The translations under genes were made by a program, and so were the position numbers. 64,000 nucleotides of DNA from Fluviispira sanaruensis (GTDB lineage Bacteria; Bdellovibrionota_B; Oligoflexia; Silvanigrellales; Silvanigrellaceae): positions 3,456,135 through 3,520,134 of the forward strand of contig NZ_AP019368.1 in the NCBI RefSeq assembly GCF_004295685.1. The letters are read 5' to 3'. The notes beneath the pieces are model-generated. The model saw only the letters and a program-made list of their open reading frames with translations. It searched no databases and was not told the origin of the DNA. How positions within the stretch are numbered: position 1 is the first letter of the stretch; every line of letters starts with the position of its first letter. Positions 28,347-37,810 of the stretch are shown in pieces.

Positions 28347-29357
28347 TTAAGATTGGAACCCATTGAGAAAGCTTTCAACATTTTTACCCAACTCAGCAAC
28401 TAAATAACCGCCTTCTTGTAAAATAATTGTCGGCTTATTGAGTAGTTTTAACTCTTTTCCGAGAATATAAAAATCATCTATAGACATATTAAAATGTCCA
28501 ATAGGGTCTCCTGCTTCAATGTCAAAACCTGCAGATAAAATAATATAATCTGGATCCATTATTTTAAACGCTTTTTTAATTCCCTTTTGCAAAGCAATAA
28601 AGTATTCTTTGGGAGAACATAGAGGCATCAGAGGTATATTTAAATTGTAGTTTACTCCATCATCTATACCTATTTCATCTTCAAATCCTGTAAAGTATGG
28701 ATATTCAATTTTTGGATGCGCATGAATACTCAAATAAAAAATATCGGAAGAATCATAAAAAATACTTTGCGTACCATTTCCATGGTGAAAGTCAAAATCA
28801 ATTATCATTACGTTACCAGATCTAACCAAATATTTAGCTGCAATCGCTGTATTATTAAGGTAACAATATCCCCCAAACATATTTTTAGACGCATGGTGCC
28901 CTGGAGGACGACAAAGAGCATAAGTGGCTTCACCTGTTTTTTTTGTGTGCATCGCTGCAGAATATGCTGCGCTAGCAGATGCCACAGCCGCACTCCAAGT
29001 ATGATTCATCAATGAAGTTCCAGCATCAAAACAGTAATATCCTGCCCTTTTTGGAATAAAAGGTTCATGTCGAGAAATTCTATTATCGCATGGAAAGACA
29101 TAGGGGCAAATAATTTCATCGTTTTTAAGGTTTTGCGCCGATTCCAAAAACTTAAGGTAGTCTTCATCATGTACACTTAATAAAGCGTCATAGGGAAGAA
29201 TATCTGGCACAACTATCTCGTAATTACCTGCTATTTTAAAAGCTTTTAAAATCGAATCAATTCTACTGACTTTGTCATTATAAGAATGAGCTTTTCCATT
29301 ATAAACTTCTTTTTTAATTACATGTTTTTTTTGCAGTGAACTATAGAAAATTTTCAT
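28347..29357 (-). CDS. Histone-deacetylase-family amidohydrolase (acetylpolyamine amidohydrolase-like)
   Basis: A 336-residue zinc amidohydrolase of the arginase/deacetylase fold. H154-H155 lie in RPPGHHASKNMFGGYCY, zinc ligands D189 and H191 in IDFDFHHGNGTQ, the third ligand D279 in SAGFD, and the catalytic tyrosine Y318 in QEGGY. Bacterial members remove acetyl groups from polyamines, acetoin-pathway proteins or other small molecules. The opening IFYSSLQKKHVIKKEVYNGK and the length are closest to acetylpolyamine hydrolases, so polyamine turnover is the first guess. It stands alone between the sulfatase-fold gene and the divergent ugp operon. Confidence 0.9.
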   Translation of the reverse strand: MKIFYSSLQKKHVIKKEVYNGKAHSYNDKVSRIDSILKAFKIAGNYEIVVPDILPYDALLSVHDEDYLKFLESAQNLKNDEIICPYVFPCDNRISRHEPFIPKRAGYYCFDAGTSLMNHTWSAAVASASAAYSAAMHTKKTGEATYALCRPPGHHASKNMFGGYCYLNNTAIAAKYLVRSGNVMIIDFDFHHGNGTQSIFYDSSDIFYLSIHAHPKIEYPYFTGFEDEIGIDDGVNYNLNIPLMPLCSPKEYFIALQKGIKKAFKIMDPDYIILSAGFDIEAGDPIGHFNMSIDDFYILGKELKLLNKPTIILQEGGYLVAELGKNVESFLNGFQS

Positions 29358-29530
29358 GCATTAAAGACTCTCTTTTAAATGTTAATATTTAAATTCAATA
29401 AAAATTCTAATTATATAAGACTACCAAATTTAAAAAGATCTTTAAAAAAAGTTAAACTTGTAAATTTTAAAAATCTTTCTAGTATAGTATCAAATTATTT
29501 GGCCTGTCAAAGAGCCCCAAAGGAGCAACC

Positions 29531-30259
29531 ATGCTAAGCAAACTAAAAATACCAAGAATTATTGGCCATCGTGGCGCAAAAGGATACGCACCAGAAAACA
29601 CTCTCAGTTCATTTCGGAAAGCTAAAGAACTTGGTGCATCATGGGTGGAGTTTGATGTCAAAGAAACCGAAGATGGTGTTCTCGTAATTATGCATGATGA
29701 TGATTTAGACAGAACCACTAATGGAAAAGGCCCAATGGCAAAAACTCCTTGGAAAGAGGTCAAAGAACTTGATGCAGGAGCTTGGTTTAATGAAACATTT
29801 AAAGGAGAAAAGATTCCAACCTTCGAAGAAACTCTTCTTCTTTTAAAAGAATTAAATTTAGGTGCAAATATCGAAATTAAACCTTGCATTAATCGCGATG
29901 AGCGCACTGCAGTTGCAGTTGCAAATACAATTTTAAATAAATGGCCAAAAGAACTACCTCCCCCACTTGTTTCAAGTTTTAGCATGGAAGCATTAAAGTT
30001 TGCAAAAAGAACTCATTCAGAATTGATTATTGGGGCATTATTTGAGACACTTCCAGCGGATTGGGAAAAAATAGCTAAAGAGGTTCAAGCACAAACTATA
30101 AATATTGATCAAGATATAATTACGCTTGAATTAATATCTAAAATTAACAATAAAGGGTATCCTGTTCTTGCATATACAGTAAATGATAAGAAAAGAGCAA
30201 ATGATTTATTTAATTTAGGCGTTCACTCTATTTTTACAGATTATCCATGGAAGGATTAA
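29531..30259 (+). CDS. ugpQ: Glycerophosphodiester phosphodiesterase
   Basis: A 242-residue cytoplasmic GDPD that splits glycerophosphodiesters into sn-glycerol-3-phosphate and an alcohol. The active site HRGAKGYAPENT starts at residue 13, EFDVKETEDG and MHDDDLDRTTNG follow, and the metal Glu lies in NIEIKP. No signal peptide is present, as in UgpQ and unlike GlpQ. It heads the ugpQBAEC operon; the gap to ugpB is one base. AAGGAG lies well placed before the ATG. Confidence 0.93.
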   Translation: MLSKLKIPRIIGHRGAKGYAPENTLSSFRKAKELGASWVEFDVKETEDGVLVIMHDDDLDRTTNGKGPMAKTPWKEVKELDAGAWFNETFKGEKIPTFEETLLLLKELNLGANIEIKPCINRDERTAVAVANTILNKWPKELPPPLVSSFSMEALKFAKRTHSELIIGALFETLPADWEKIAKEVQAQTINIDQDIITLELISKINNKGYPVLAYTVNDKKRANDLFNLGVHSIFTDYPWKD

Positions 30260-30260
30260 T

Positions 30261-31553
30261 ATGAAAATCAAAGCAATATCTTCACTTATACTCATAACAT
30301 ATATTTCTCCCGCGTTTTCCGCAACAGATATTCAATTTTGGCACGGTCTTAGTGGTCAGGCCGCTGAAGTAATAGGAGATCTTACAAAAGAATTCAATAA
30401 ATCACAAAATGAATATAAGGTAACCGCAATTCGCAAAGGCAATTATCAAGAAACAATGATCGCTGGTATTGCTGCATATAGATCAAAGAAACAACCAGAT
30501 ATCATCCAAATTTATGAAGTTGGTACTGCAACAATGATAAATGCTAAAGGGGCTACTATACCAATTTCAAAACTTATGACAGATAATAAAATAGAATTTG
30601 ACACAAAAGATATAATTCTTCCTGTTCGTTCTTATTATAGCAGTGGTGACCAACTCCTATCATTTCCATTTAACAGTTCAGCTCCGATTATGTATTACAA
30701 TAAAAATTTATTTAAAAAAGCTGGTCTTGATGTTAATAATCCTCCAAAAACTTGGGATGAACTTTTTCTTTACGCAGAAAAAATTAAGAAATCAAATCCT
30801 AAAAAATGCGGATTTACAACTACCTGGCCAGCATGGATTCAACTCGAAAATTTTAGTGCATGGCATAATGTTTCTTACGCTTCTCAAAGCAATGGTATGG
30901 AAGGAAACTCTCCAACATTAAAATTTAACTCTCAGACTCATATTAAACATTGGGAAAATATTCAAAAAGCATATAAAGAAGGATATTTTACATATTTTGG
31001 CAGAACAACGGAAGCAGAATTATCTTTCACCACAGAAAAATGTGGCATTATTCTCGATTCAACTGGTTCTTATGGTAAAGTAAAAGAAGCAAATATTGAT
31101 TTCGCAGTGTCTCAATTGCCATATTACGATAAAGTAACTGGCGCACCTCAAAATACAATTATTGGCGGAGCCAGTCTTTGGGTTTTCAATGGCATTAGTA
31201 AAGAAAAACAAGCTGGTGCAGCTAAATTTATCTTATTTTTAAGCAGACCTGAAATCATGTCTAAATGGCACCAACTGAGTGGATATTTACCTGTCACCCA
31301 GACCTCTTTCGATCACTCTAAAAAGCAGGGATTTTATGAAAAAAACCCTGGATTTACTGTAGCAATTTCTGAATTGACCAACAAAGCGCCTTCCGAAAAT
31401 TCAAAAGGTCTGAGAATAATTGGGCTACCAAATATTAGAAATATTGTTGAAGCAAATTTTGAATCTATGTTGTCTGAAAAAATGACTGCTCAAAAAGCAT
31501 TAGATGACGCTGTCGAAAAGGGCAATGACATAATTAAAAAAGCGGGCAGGTAA
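30261..31553 (+). CDS. ugpB: sn-Glycerol-3-phosphate ABC transporter, periplasmic binding protein
   Basis: A 430-residue solute-binding protein of SBP family 1. A signal peptide ends near SPAFSA (20-21), and the mature part starts TDIQFWHGLSGQAAEVIGDL, very like UgpB. NYQETMIAGIAAYRSKKQPDIIQ and TIIGGASLWVFNG are also shared. It captures glycerol-3-phosphate and glycerophosphodiesters in the periplasm and passes them to UgpAE. It follows ugpQ directly, so the imported diesters would be cut inside the cell by the product of the same operon. Confidence 0.93.
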   Translation: MKIKAISSLILITYISPAFSATDIQFWHGLSGQAAEVIGDLTKEFNKSQNEYKVTAIRKGNYQETMIAGIAAYRSKKQPDIIQIYEVGTATMINAKGATIPISKLMTDNKIEFDTKDIILPVRSYYSSGDQLLSFPFNSSAPIMYYNKNLFKKAGLDVNNPPKTWDELFLYAEKIKKSNPKKCGFTTTWPAWIQLENFSAWHNVSYASQSNGMEGNSPTLKFNSQTHIKHWENIQKAYKEGYFTYFGRTTEAELSFTTEKCGIILDSTGSYGKVKEANIDFAVSQLPYYDKVTGAPQNTIIGGASLWVFNGISKEKQAGAAKFILFLSRPEIMSKWHQLSGYLPVTQTSFDHSKKQGFYEKNPGFTVAISELTNKAPSENSKGLRIIGLPNIRNIVEANFESMLSEKMTAQKALDDAVEKGNDIIKKAGR

Positions 31554-31556
31554 TAA

Positions 31557-32438
31557 GTGGAAAAGCGTGCGATATTTAACTCAAGGTTATTCCCTTATTT
31601 CTTTTTGGCTCCACAATTATTAATTTCATTTGCGTTTTTCTTTTGGCCTGCTTTACTTGCAATATGGCAATCTTTTCAAAAGGAAGACGCTTTTGGTTTA
31701 AGTTCTGAATTTGTTTGGTTTGAAAATTATATAGAAATATTTAAAGATTCAAATTATATTTCAGCAATTTTTGTTACAATTATTTTCAGTATTAGTGTAA
31801 CATTAATTTGTCTTTTCTTTGCTTTATTTCTTGCTGCTTTAGCCAATAGAATTAAGGCTGGAAAAATATTCTATCAAACTCTTATTATCTGCCCTTATGC
31901 AGTCGCACCTGCAATAGCTGGTGTTCTTTGGTTTTTTCTCTTTAGTCCTTCCATTGGTTATTTATCTAATATTTTACATAATCTTGGTTTCCAATGGAAT
32001 CCAAGTTTAAATGGAAATCATGCGCTTATTCTAATCATTTTGTCTGCGAGTTGGAAACAAATTAGCTATAATTTTTTATTTTATTTAGCAAGTTTACAAT
32101 CAATTCCTAAATCTTTATTAGAAGCAGCTTCCATTGATGGCGCAAGCCCAGTGCGTCGCTTTATCGATATAGTCATTCCATTGATATCGCCAACAACATT
32201 TTTCTTATTCATCATGAACATGATTTATACTTTCTTTGATACATTTGGAATTATTTATACAACTACACATGGTGGACCAGGTTATTCGACTACAAACCTC
32301 GTTTATAAAGTTTATGTCGATGGAATAGTAAATTTAAATTTAGGAAGTTCTGCTGCTCAGTCTGTTATTTTAATGATATTTGTTTCATTTATAACAATAT
32401 TACATTTTAGATTTGTTGAGAAAAAGGTGCACTATTAA
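31557..32438 (+). CDS. ugpA: sn-Glycerol-3-phosphate ABC transporter permease
   Basis: A 293-residue permease with six membrane helices. The cytoplasmic EAA loop, which contacts the ATPase, reads EAASIDGASPVRRFIDIVIPL near 191. The start is a GTG at 31557, three bases after the ugpB stop. N-terminal NSRLFPYFFLAPQLLISF matches UgpA/MalF-type permeases. It forms the membrane channel with UgpE. Confidence 0.93.
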   Translation: MEKRAIFNSRLFPYFFLAPQLLISFAFFFWPALLAIWQSFQKEDAFGLSSEFVWFENYIEIFKDSNYISAIFVTIIFSISVTLICLFFALFLAALANRIKAGKIFYQTLIICPYAVAPAIAGVLWFFLFSPSIGYLSNILHNLGFQWNPSLNGNHALILIILSASWKQISYNFLFYLASLQSIPKSLLEAASIDGASPVRRFIDIVIPLISPTTFFLFIMNMIYTFFDTFGIIYTTTHGGPGYSTTNLVYKVYVDGIVNLNLGSSAAQSVILMIFVSFITILHFRFVEKKVHY

Positions 32439-33284
32439 ATGGAAACAAAAAGAAATTTTTCAACAGCCTTGTCTCACATTATTTTAATTATCGGCATCAT
32501 CGTCATTATTTTTCCAATTTATTATGCATTGGTTACTTCTTCTCAAACTTTACAAACCATTCTTTCAGGCAAAACGACACTCATGCCAGGTGGCAATTTT
32601 ATAGAAAATTACAAGGAAATATTTTCTACAGACAAAAATATTATCCAAGGGATTTCAATTTGGAGATTACTTTTTAATAGCTTAATTGTTACTTTATGCA
32701 TCACGCTTGGAAAAACAACTATATCTATTATGTCTGCCTATGCAATAGTTTATTTTAAATTTCCTTTGCAAAAAATATCCTTTGCACTTATTTTTTTAAC
32801 TCTCATGCTTCCAATTGAAGTCCGAATAGTTCCAACTTTTCAAATGGCAGCCAATCTTAATTTTTTGGATACTTTTCAAGGATTATCAGTTCCACTCATA
32901 GCTTCAGCAACTGCTACATTTCTATTTAGACAATTTTTTATGAGCATTCCCGATGAACTCTGCGAAGCAGCTCGTATAGATGGAGCAGGACCTTTAAGGT
33001 TTTTCTTTGACACAATTCTTCCACTTTCGAAAACAAGTATTGCGGCTCTCTTTGTTATTTTATTTATTTATGGATGGAATCAATATTTATGGCCTTTACT
33101 TATAACTACTAAACAAAGCATGGGAACAATTATAATTGCCCTCACACAAATGATAGCCAACGATGGAACGACGCCATGGCATCTTGTCATGGGTGTTTCT
33201 CTCGTTGCTATGCTTCCTCCTGTCCTCGTTGTTGTTCTGATGCAAAAATGGTTTGTAAAAGGACTGATAGATTCCGAAAAATAA
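32439..33284 (+). CDS. ugpE: sn-Glycerol-3-phosphate ABC transporter permease
   Basis: A 281-residue partner permease with six membrane helices. Its EAA loop is EAARIDGAGPLRFFFDTILPL near 182, and the C-terminal LVMGVSLVAMLPPVLVVVLM helix with KWFVKGLIDSEK at the end is typical of UgpE/MalG. The ATG abuts the ugpA stop. It completes the inner-membrane part of the importer. Confidence 0.93.
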   Translation: METKRNFSTALSHIILIIGIIVIIFPIYYALVTSSQTLQTILSGKTTLMPGGNFIENYKEIFSTDKNIIQGISIWRLLFNSLIVTLCITLGKTTISIMSAYAIVYFKFPLQKISFALIFLTLMLPIEVRIVPTFQMAANLNFLDTFQGLSVPLIASATATFLFRQFFMSIPDELCEAARIDGAGPLRFFFDTILPLSKTSIAALFVILFIYGWNQYLWPLLITTKQSMGTIIIALTQMIANDGTTPWHLVMGVSLVAMLPPVLVVVLMQKWFVKGLIDSEK

Positions 33285-33298
33285 TTAAAGGTAAAAAT

Positions 33299-34345
33299 AT
33301 GGCTAAAGTTCTACTTAAAAATTTAAAGAAATCGTATCAAAATACTCAAGTTATAAAAAATATAAATTTTGAAATCAATGACGGTGAATTTATCGTGGTG
33401 CTTGGTCCGAGTGGATGCGGAAAATCCACAATGTTACGTATGGTTGCAGGATTAGAAAATGTATCTGATGGCGAAATACACATCGGAGATTCAAATGTAA
33501 CAAAATTGGAACCCAAAGATAGAAGCATTGCAATGGTGTTCCAAAATTATGCTTTATATCCTCATATGACTGTATATAAAAACATCGCATATGGTCTAAA
33601 ATTACATAAAGTACCTAAATTGGAAATTGAAAAAAAAGTAAATAAAGCAGCTGAATTGCTTCAACTAAAAGAATTGCTCCATAGAAAACCAAATCAATTG
33701 AGTGGCGGACAAAGACAAAGAGTTGCTATGGGCAGAGCAATCGTTCGTGAGCCTAATGTCTTTTTATTCGATGAACCTCTGAGTAACTTAGATGCTAAAC
33801 TCAGAACTCAAATGCGCTTTGAAATAAAAAATATCCATAGAAATGTGCAAACAACAAGCATATATGTAACTCATGATCAAATTGAGGCAATGACTTTAGC
33901 CGACAGAATCATGTTATTAAATAAGGGTGAAATTGAGCAGGTTGGAACACCCAGTGAACTTTATGAAAAACCCGCTTCGATATTTGTAGGCGGATTTATT
34001 GGAAATCCACCAATGAATTTTATTTCAGGACAAATTGCATCACAGTATGTAAGTTCAGATAAGTTAAATGAAACAACTGTTGTTGGAATAAGACCTGAAA
34101 AAATTCAAGTTTGTGATCAAAATTCTACAACTAAACAAAATGAATACTCGATTCCATTTGAAATAAAAATGTGTGAATCAATTGGTTATGAAACTTTAAT
34201 TTATGGGATTATTGAAAAATCTGAAACGGAATTAATTGTGAAAGTTACAAAAAATACTTTTCATGATAGACAAAAAATATTTTTAAATATTTCAATATTT
34301 GATATACATTTATTTAATAAATTTACAGGAAAAAGAATAGAATAA
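33299..34345 (+). CDS. ugpC: sn-Glycerol-3-phosphate ABC transporter ATPase
   Basis: A 348-residue ATPase of the MalK/UgpC class. It has Walker A GPSGCGKS near 37, signature LSGGQRQRVAMGRA near 135, Walker B FLFDEPLSNLDAKLR near 155, the switch His in THDQIEAM and a C-terminal TOBE/regulatory domain from about 235. I placed the start at the ATG at 33299 (MAKVLLKNLKKSY); the open frame reaches into ugpE but has no similarity there. It is the last ugp gene; the gap to the alkylsulfatase gene is about 95 bp. Confidence 0.95.
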   Translation: MAKVLLKNLKKSYQNTQVIKNINFEINDGEFIVVLGPSGCGKSTMLRMVAGLENVSDGEIHIGDSNVTKLEPKDRSIAMVFQNYALYPHMTVYKNIAYGLKLHKVPKLEIEKKVNKAAELLQLKELLHRKPNQLSGGQRQRVAMGRAIVREPNVFLFDEPLSNLDAKLRTQMRFEIKNIHRNVQTTSIYVTHDQIEAMTLADRIMLLNKGEIEQVGTPSELYEKPASIFVGGFIGNPPMNFISGQIASQYVSSDKLNETTVVGIRPEKIQVCDQNSTTKQNEYSIPFEIKMCESIGYETLIYGIIEKSETELIVKVTKNTFHDRQKIFLNISIFDIHLFNKFTGKRIE

Positions 34346-34439
34346 TTTAACTAAAATAATAGCAAAAATATAATTTTAAATAATTATATTAGTTAAAATA
34401 TTTATTTTAACAATTTATCAAATTACACGGAGAATCAAA

Positions 34440-36470
34440 ATGCCAATTAAAAAAAAATTAATTAATCAATTGATTTTTTTTTTGATATCACTTTTCACTA
34501 TTATTGTATGTGATCTGTTTAAATGTTCTTTTGCTCTGGGTTCAGAAATAATCAATCAAAACGACAAGTCATCAAAAGAACCCTCAAAACACACAATAGC
34601 TCTATATGAAAAATATAGGAAAGAATTACCCTTTGCTGATAAAAGGGACTATGAAGAAGCAAAAAGAGGATTTATTGCTGCACCCAAATTCAAACAAGTG
34701 AGATCTGATAAAGGTCATCTCATATGGGATATGGAAAGTTATAGTTTCCTATTGAATCATAAACAATATCCGAGCATTCATCCTTCCTTACAACGCCAAG
34801 CTGAACTCAATATGGCATATGGTTTATATGAGGTGATACCTAAGAAAATTTATCAAGTACGTGGTTTTGATATTTCAAATATTACCTTTATTAAAAGCAA
34901 AACAGGATGGATTGTATTTGATCCTTTAATTTCAAGTGAAATGTCTAAGCTAGCATTGAATCTTGTAAATCAAAATTTAGGAACCTTTCCCATTAAAGCA
35001 GTAATCTATTCACACTCCCATGGTGATCATTTTGGTGGTATTCATGGAATAGTAAGCGAAGAAGATGTTAACTCTGGAAAAATTCAAATTATTGCTCCAA
35101 AAGGATTTATGGAAGAAGCTATTTCTGAAAACGTATATGCAGGAAATGCGATGAATAGGAGATTATATTATCAATATGGCATTTTATTACCACGAAATCC
35201 CTATGGCCATGTAGATCAAGCAATAGGAAAAAATCTATCCACTGGCACAATGGGTTTAATCCCACCAACTGTTTCTATAAAAAAAGATTATGAAACCATG
35301 GAAATAGATGGAGTGAAAATGATTTTTCAAAACACTCCCGGGACCGAAGCCCCTTCAGAAATGAATACTTATTTTCCTGACATGAAAGCTTTCTGGGCTG
35401 CAGAAAATATCACCAGTACCATTCATAATATTTATACATTGAGAGGAGCTTTAGTTAGAGATGCACTTAAATGGTCTAAACATATTAATGATTCATTATA
35501 TCACTTTGGCAAAAATTCAGAAGTAATGTTTTCTTCACATTCTTGGCCTCGATGGGGAAATGAAAGAATTCAAGAAGTCATGCGTGCCCAACGAGATACC
35601 TATGCGAATTTAAATAATTCAGTGTTACACCTTGCTAATAAGGGTGTTACTATAAATGAAATTCACAATATTTATAAATTACCGACTATTTTACAAAAGC
35701 AATGGGCAGCTCATAGTTATCATGGTTCAGAAGGACACAACAGTAGAGCAGTTATTAATCGTTACCTTGGCTATTGGGACTCCAACCCTGCAACATTAAT
35801 TCCTTTATCACCTAATGAATCCGCACCATTATATGTAGAAATGATGGGTGGTTCTGAAAAAATTATTGCAAAAGCTATAAAATTAAATGATGAAGGCAAA
35901 TACATGCATTCCATCGAAATTTTAAATAAATTGGTTTTTGCAGAACCAAATCATCAGAGAGCAAAAGAACTTTTAGCTGACGTATTTGAGCAAATCGGTT
36001 ATCAAAAAGAAAGTACGAGCTTAAGAAATAGTTTCTTAGCTGGAGCCTATGAACTTCGCCATGGCATTCCCAAAGGTAACACACCTAAATCATTTGGCCC
36101 AAAAATGGTGTCAGCTATGTCTACTGAGCTTTGGCTTGATTATATTGGAATTCGACTTGGTTTGAATCTCCCAGAAAATATTCACTTCTCTATTAATCTC
36201 TTTACGCCAGATAATGGTGAAAAATTTGCAATCGAATTCAGCAACGCAACACTAACAAATATAAAAGGATTTCATGCGGAAAAACCAGATTTAGCAGTAA
36301 CAATTAATCGTTCAGACTTAGAAAATGTAATGCTTTATAAAACAAATTTAAAAAGCCTTGAAAAAGAGCGCAAAGTTAAAATAAAAGGTAACAGAAAAGT
36401 ATTTGAACAACTAATAAGTATGATAACAGAATTTAATTCATCCTATGAAATATTGCCAGGTACCAGTTAA
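34440..36470 (+). CDS. Alkylsulfatase (SdsA-like, metallo-beta-lactamase fold)
   Basis: A 676-residue exported enzyme. After a signal peptide (about 1-35) comes a metallo-beta-lactamase domain with the zinc motif HSHGDH in IYSHSHGDHFGGIHG near 192, a second-metal region NTPGTEAPSEMNTYFP near 300 and FSSHSWPRWGN near 362. A helical dimerisation domain (from about 440, GYWDSNPATL and the repeat-like REL helices) and a C-terminal SCP2-like lipid domain (about 545-670) complete the SdsA1 plan. These enzymes cut primary alkyl sulfates such as dodecyl sulfate to the alcohol and sulfate. It lies after the ugp operon and may have its own promoter. Confidence 0.9.
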   Translation: MPIKKKLINQLIFFLISLFTIIVCDLFKCSFALGSEIINQNDKSSKEPSKHTIALYEKYRKELPFADKRDYEEAKRGFIAAPKFKQVRSDKGHLIWDMESYSFLLNHKQYPSIHPSLQRQAELNMAYGLYEVIPKKIYQVRGFDISNITFIKSKTGWIVFDPLISSEMSKLALNLVNQNLGTFPIKAVIYSHSHGDHFGGIHGIVSEEDVNSGKIQIIAPKGFMEEAISENVYAGNAMNRRLYYQYGILLPRNPYGHVDQAIGKNLSTGTMGLIPPTVSIKKDYETMEIDGVKMIFQNTPGTEAPSEMNTYFPDMKAFWAAENITSTIHNIYTLRGALVRDALKWSKHINDSLYHFGKNSEVMFSSHSWPRWGNERIQEVMRAQRDTYANLNNSVLHLANKGVTINEIHNIYKLPTILQKQWAAHSYHGSEGHNSRAVINRYLGYWDSNPATLIPLSPNESAPLYVEMMGGSEKIIAKAIKLNDEGKYMHSIEILNKLVFAEPNHQRAKELLADVFEQIGYQKESTSLRNSFLAGAYELRHGIPKGNTPKSFGPKMVSAMSTELWLDYIGIRLGLNLPENIHFSINLFTPDNGEKFAIEFSNATLTNIKGFHAEKPDLAVTINRSDLENVMLYKTNLKSLEKERKVKIKGNRKVFEQLISMITEFNSSYEILPGTS

Positions 36471-36592
36471 ATAGATGCTTAGTCTTATTAAGAATTTCGG
36501 TCTCCTTAATTAAACTTTTTTAAAAGAATGTGTTGGATTTTTCAATTAATAAAACGATATTTGGCACATTTTTAATAGATTAAGAATAAATT

Positions 36593-37810
36593 CTAATTTC
36601 GATTAACAAAATCAAATAAATTATCATAATTTTTTAGCGAAAACTTCTCAACGCCAATCCGCTTTGCTTTTTTTCTTTTTTCAAAATAATCTTCTTTATC
36701 TAAATAAATTTTGGAAGAAGATTCCAATCGATGCCGAAGAAGTTTGGTATCGCCTACTGGAAATATCAACTCTTTAAAATCCGAGAAAACCTCGGGCAGA
36801 GCACCCGCGTTAGAACTAATTACTGGTGTTCCACACTGTAAAAATTCAACCCCAACACGACAAATCACTTCGCTGTCTAAACTTGGAATTATCCCAAAGT
36901 GGACCATACTTATAATTTTGTCAATATTTGGAATTTTTTCACTGACTATAAATAATTCTTTATTGAGCTTATCAGACTTTAAATAGTATTTATTCTTAAT
37001 ACATTTTCCATCTCCAAATCTTTCAAAATATTTATCATAAAGCATTTCAGCTGACAAATTTGCATTGTAACCCAAAAATACAAGTTGAGATTTAATCTTA
37101 TTTCCTTCTTTATTATTTAAATCTGCTTGTAAAAATGCATCAATTAAATAATCATGGCCTTTTACCTTATCAAATCTGCCAATTACTAAATATAATAGAT
37201 TATCACTTTTGATTGATGGAAAACTGGAATCAATCAAAATTTCTTCACTTTTTCTCTCATTAGATACAATATTTTTAGAAAAATCTTTGGAATAGTATTG
37301 AATCATCGTTTTATCTTGTGGAATATCAAACATAATTCTATTTTTAACACAGTCAGCTGCAAAAATAATTTTATTCGTTATTTTATTATATAATAACTTT
37401 GAAAATAAATTAGATCGAATACCTTGAGCTTGTCCTCTCACTCGAATCAATATTTTATTTTTCCATAAAAATGGAAATAATATTTTTGAGAGTGCACAAA
37501 GACTATGTTCTCTTCCTTCAAAAACCCAAATATATTTTAAAGATTTTTTATTTTTAATCAGTTGATTGTGTAGAAATATAAAACTTTTTAAAAAATTAAA
37601 AATACTTTGATTGTGAATCGGAACATTTGCAAATGGTATTTTATATTCTTGACATTTTTGATCCATTGCAGTGCTACCAACTTCGCTACAGTAAAGAATA
37701 TAACCTTGCTGACTCAAATAGAGAGCCAACTGTAAGCTGTAATCAGTAACGGCCGAGAACCATGGATTTGAGTTTAAAAAAAGATGTTGGATTTTATTAT
37801 TTAGACTCAA
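36593..37810 (-). CDS. Glycosyltransferase, GT-B fold (family 4-like)
   Basis: A 405-residue cytoplasmic GT-B glycosyltransferase. The donor-binding C-terminal half has VIGRFDKVKGHDYLIDAF near 208 and the E-x7-E motif EVICRVGVE near 314, followed by FLQCGTPVISSNAGALPEV. The N-terminal part (acceptor domain) is weakly conserved, so donor and acceptor cannot be named. Its start overlaps the end of the methyltransferase gene by 14 bp, and both could tailor the same glycolipid or polysaccharide. Confidence 0.85.
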   Translation of the reverse strand: MSLNNKIQHLFLNSNPWFSAVTDYSLQLALYLSQQGYILYCSEVGSTAMDQKCQEYKIPFANVPIHNQSIFNFLKSFIFLHNQLIKNKKSLKYIWVFEGREHSLCALSKILFPFLWKNKILIRVRGQAQGIRSNLFSKLLYNKITNKIIFAADCVKNRIMFDIPQDKTMIQYYSKDFSKNIVSNERKSEEILIDSSFPSIKSDNLLYLVIGRFDKVKGHDYLIDAFLQADLNNKEGNKIKSQLVFLGYNANLSAEMLYDKYFERFGDGKCIKNKYYLKSDKLNKELFIVSEKIPNIDKIISMVHFGIIPSLDSEVICRVGVEFLQCGTPVISSNAGALPEVFSDFKELIFPVGDTKLLRHRLESSSKIYLDKEDYFEKRKKAKRIGVEKFSLKNYDNLFDFVNRN

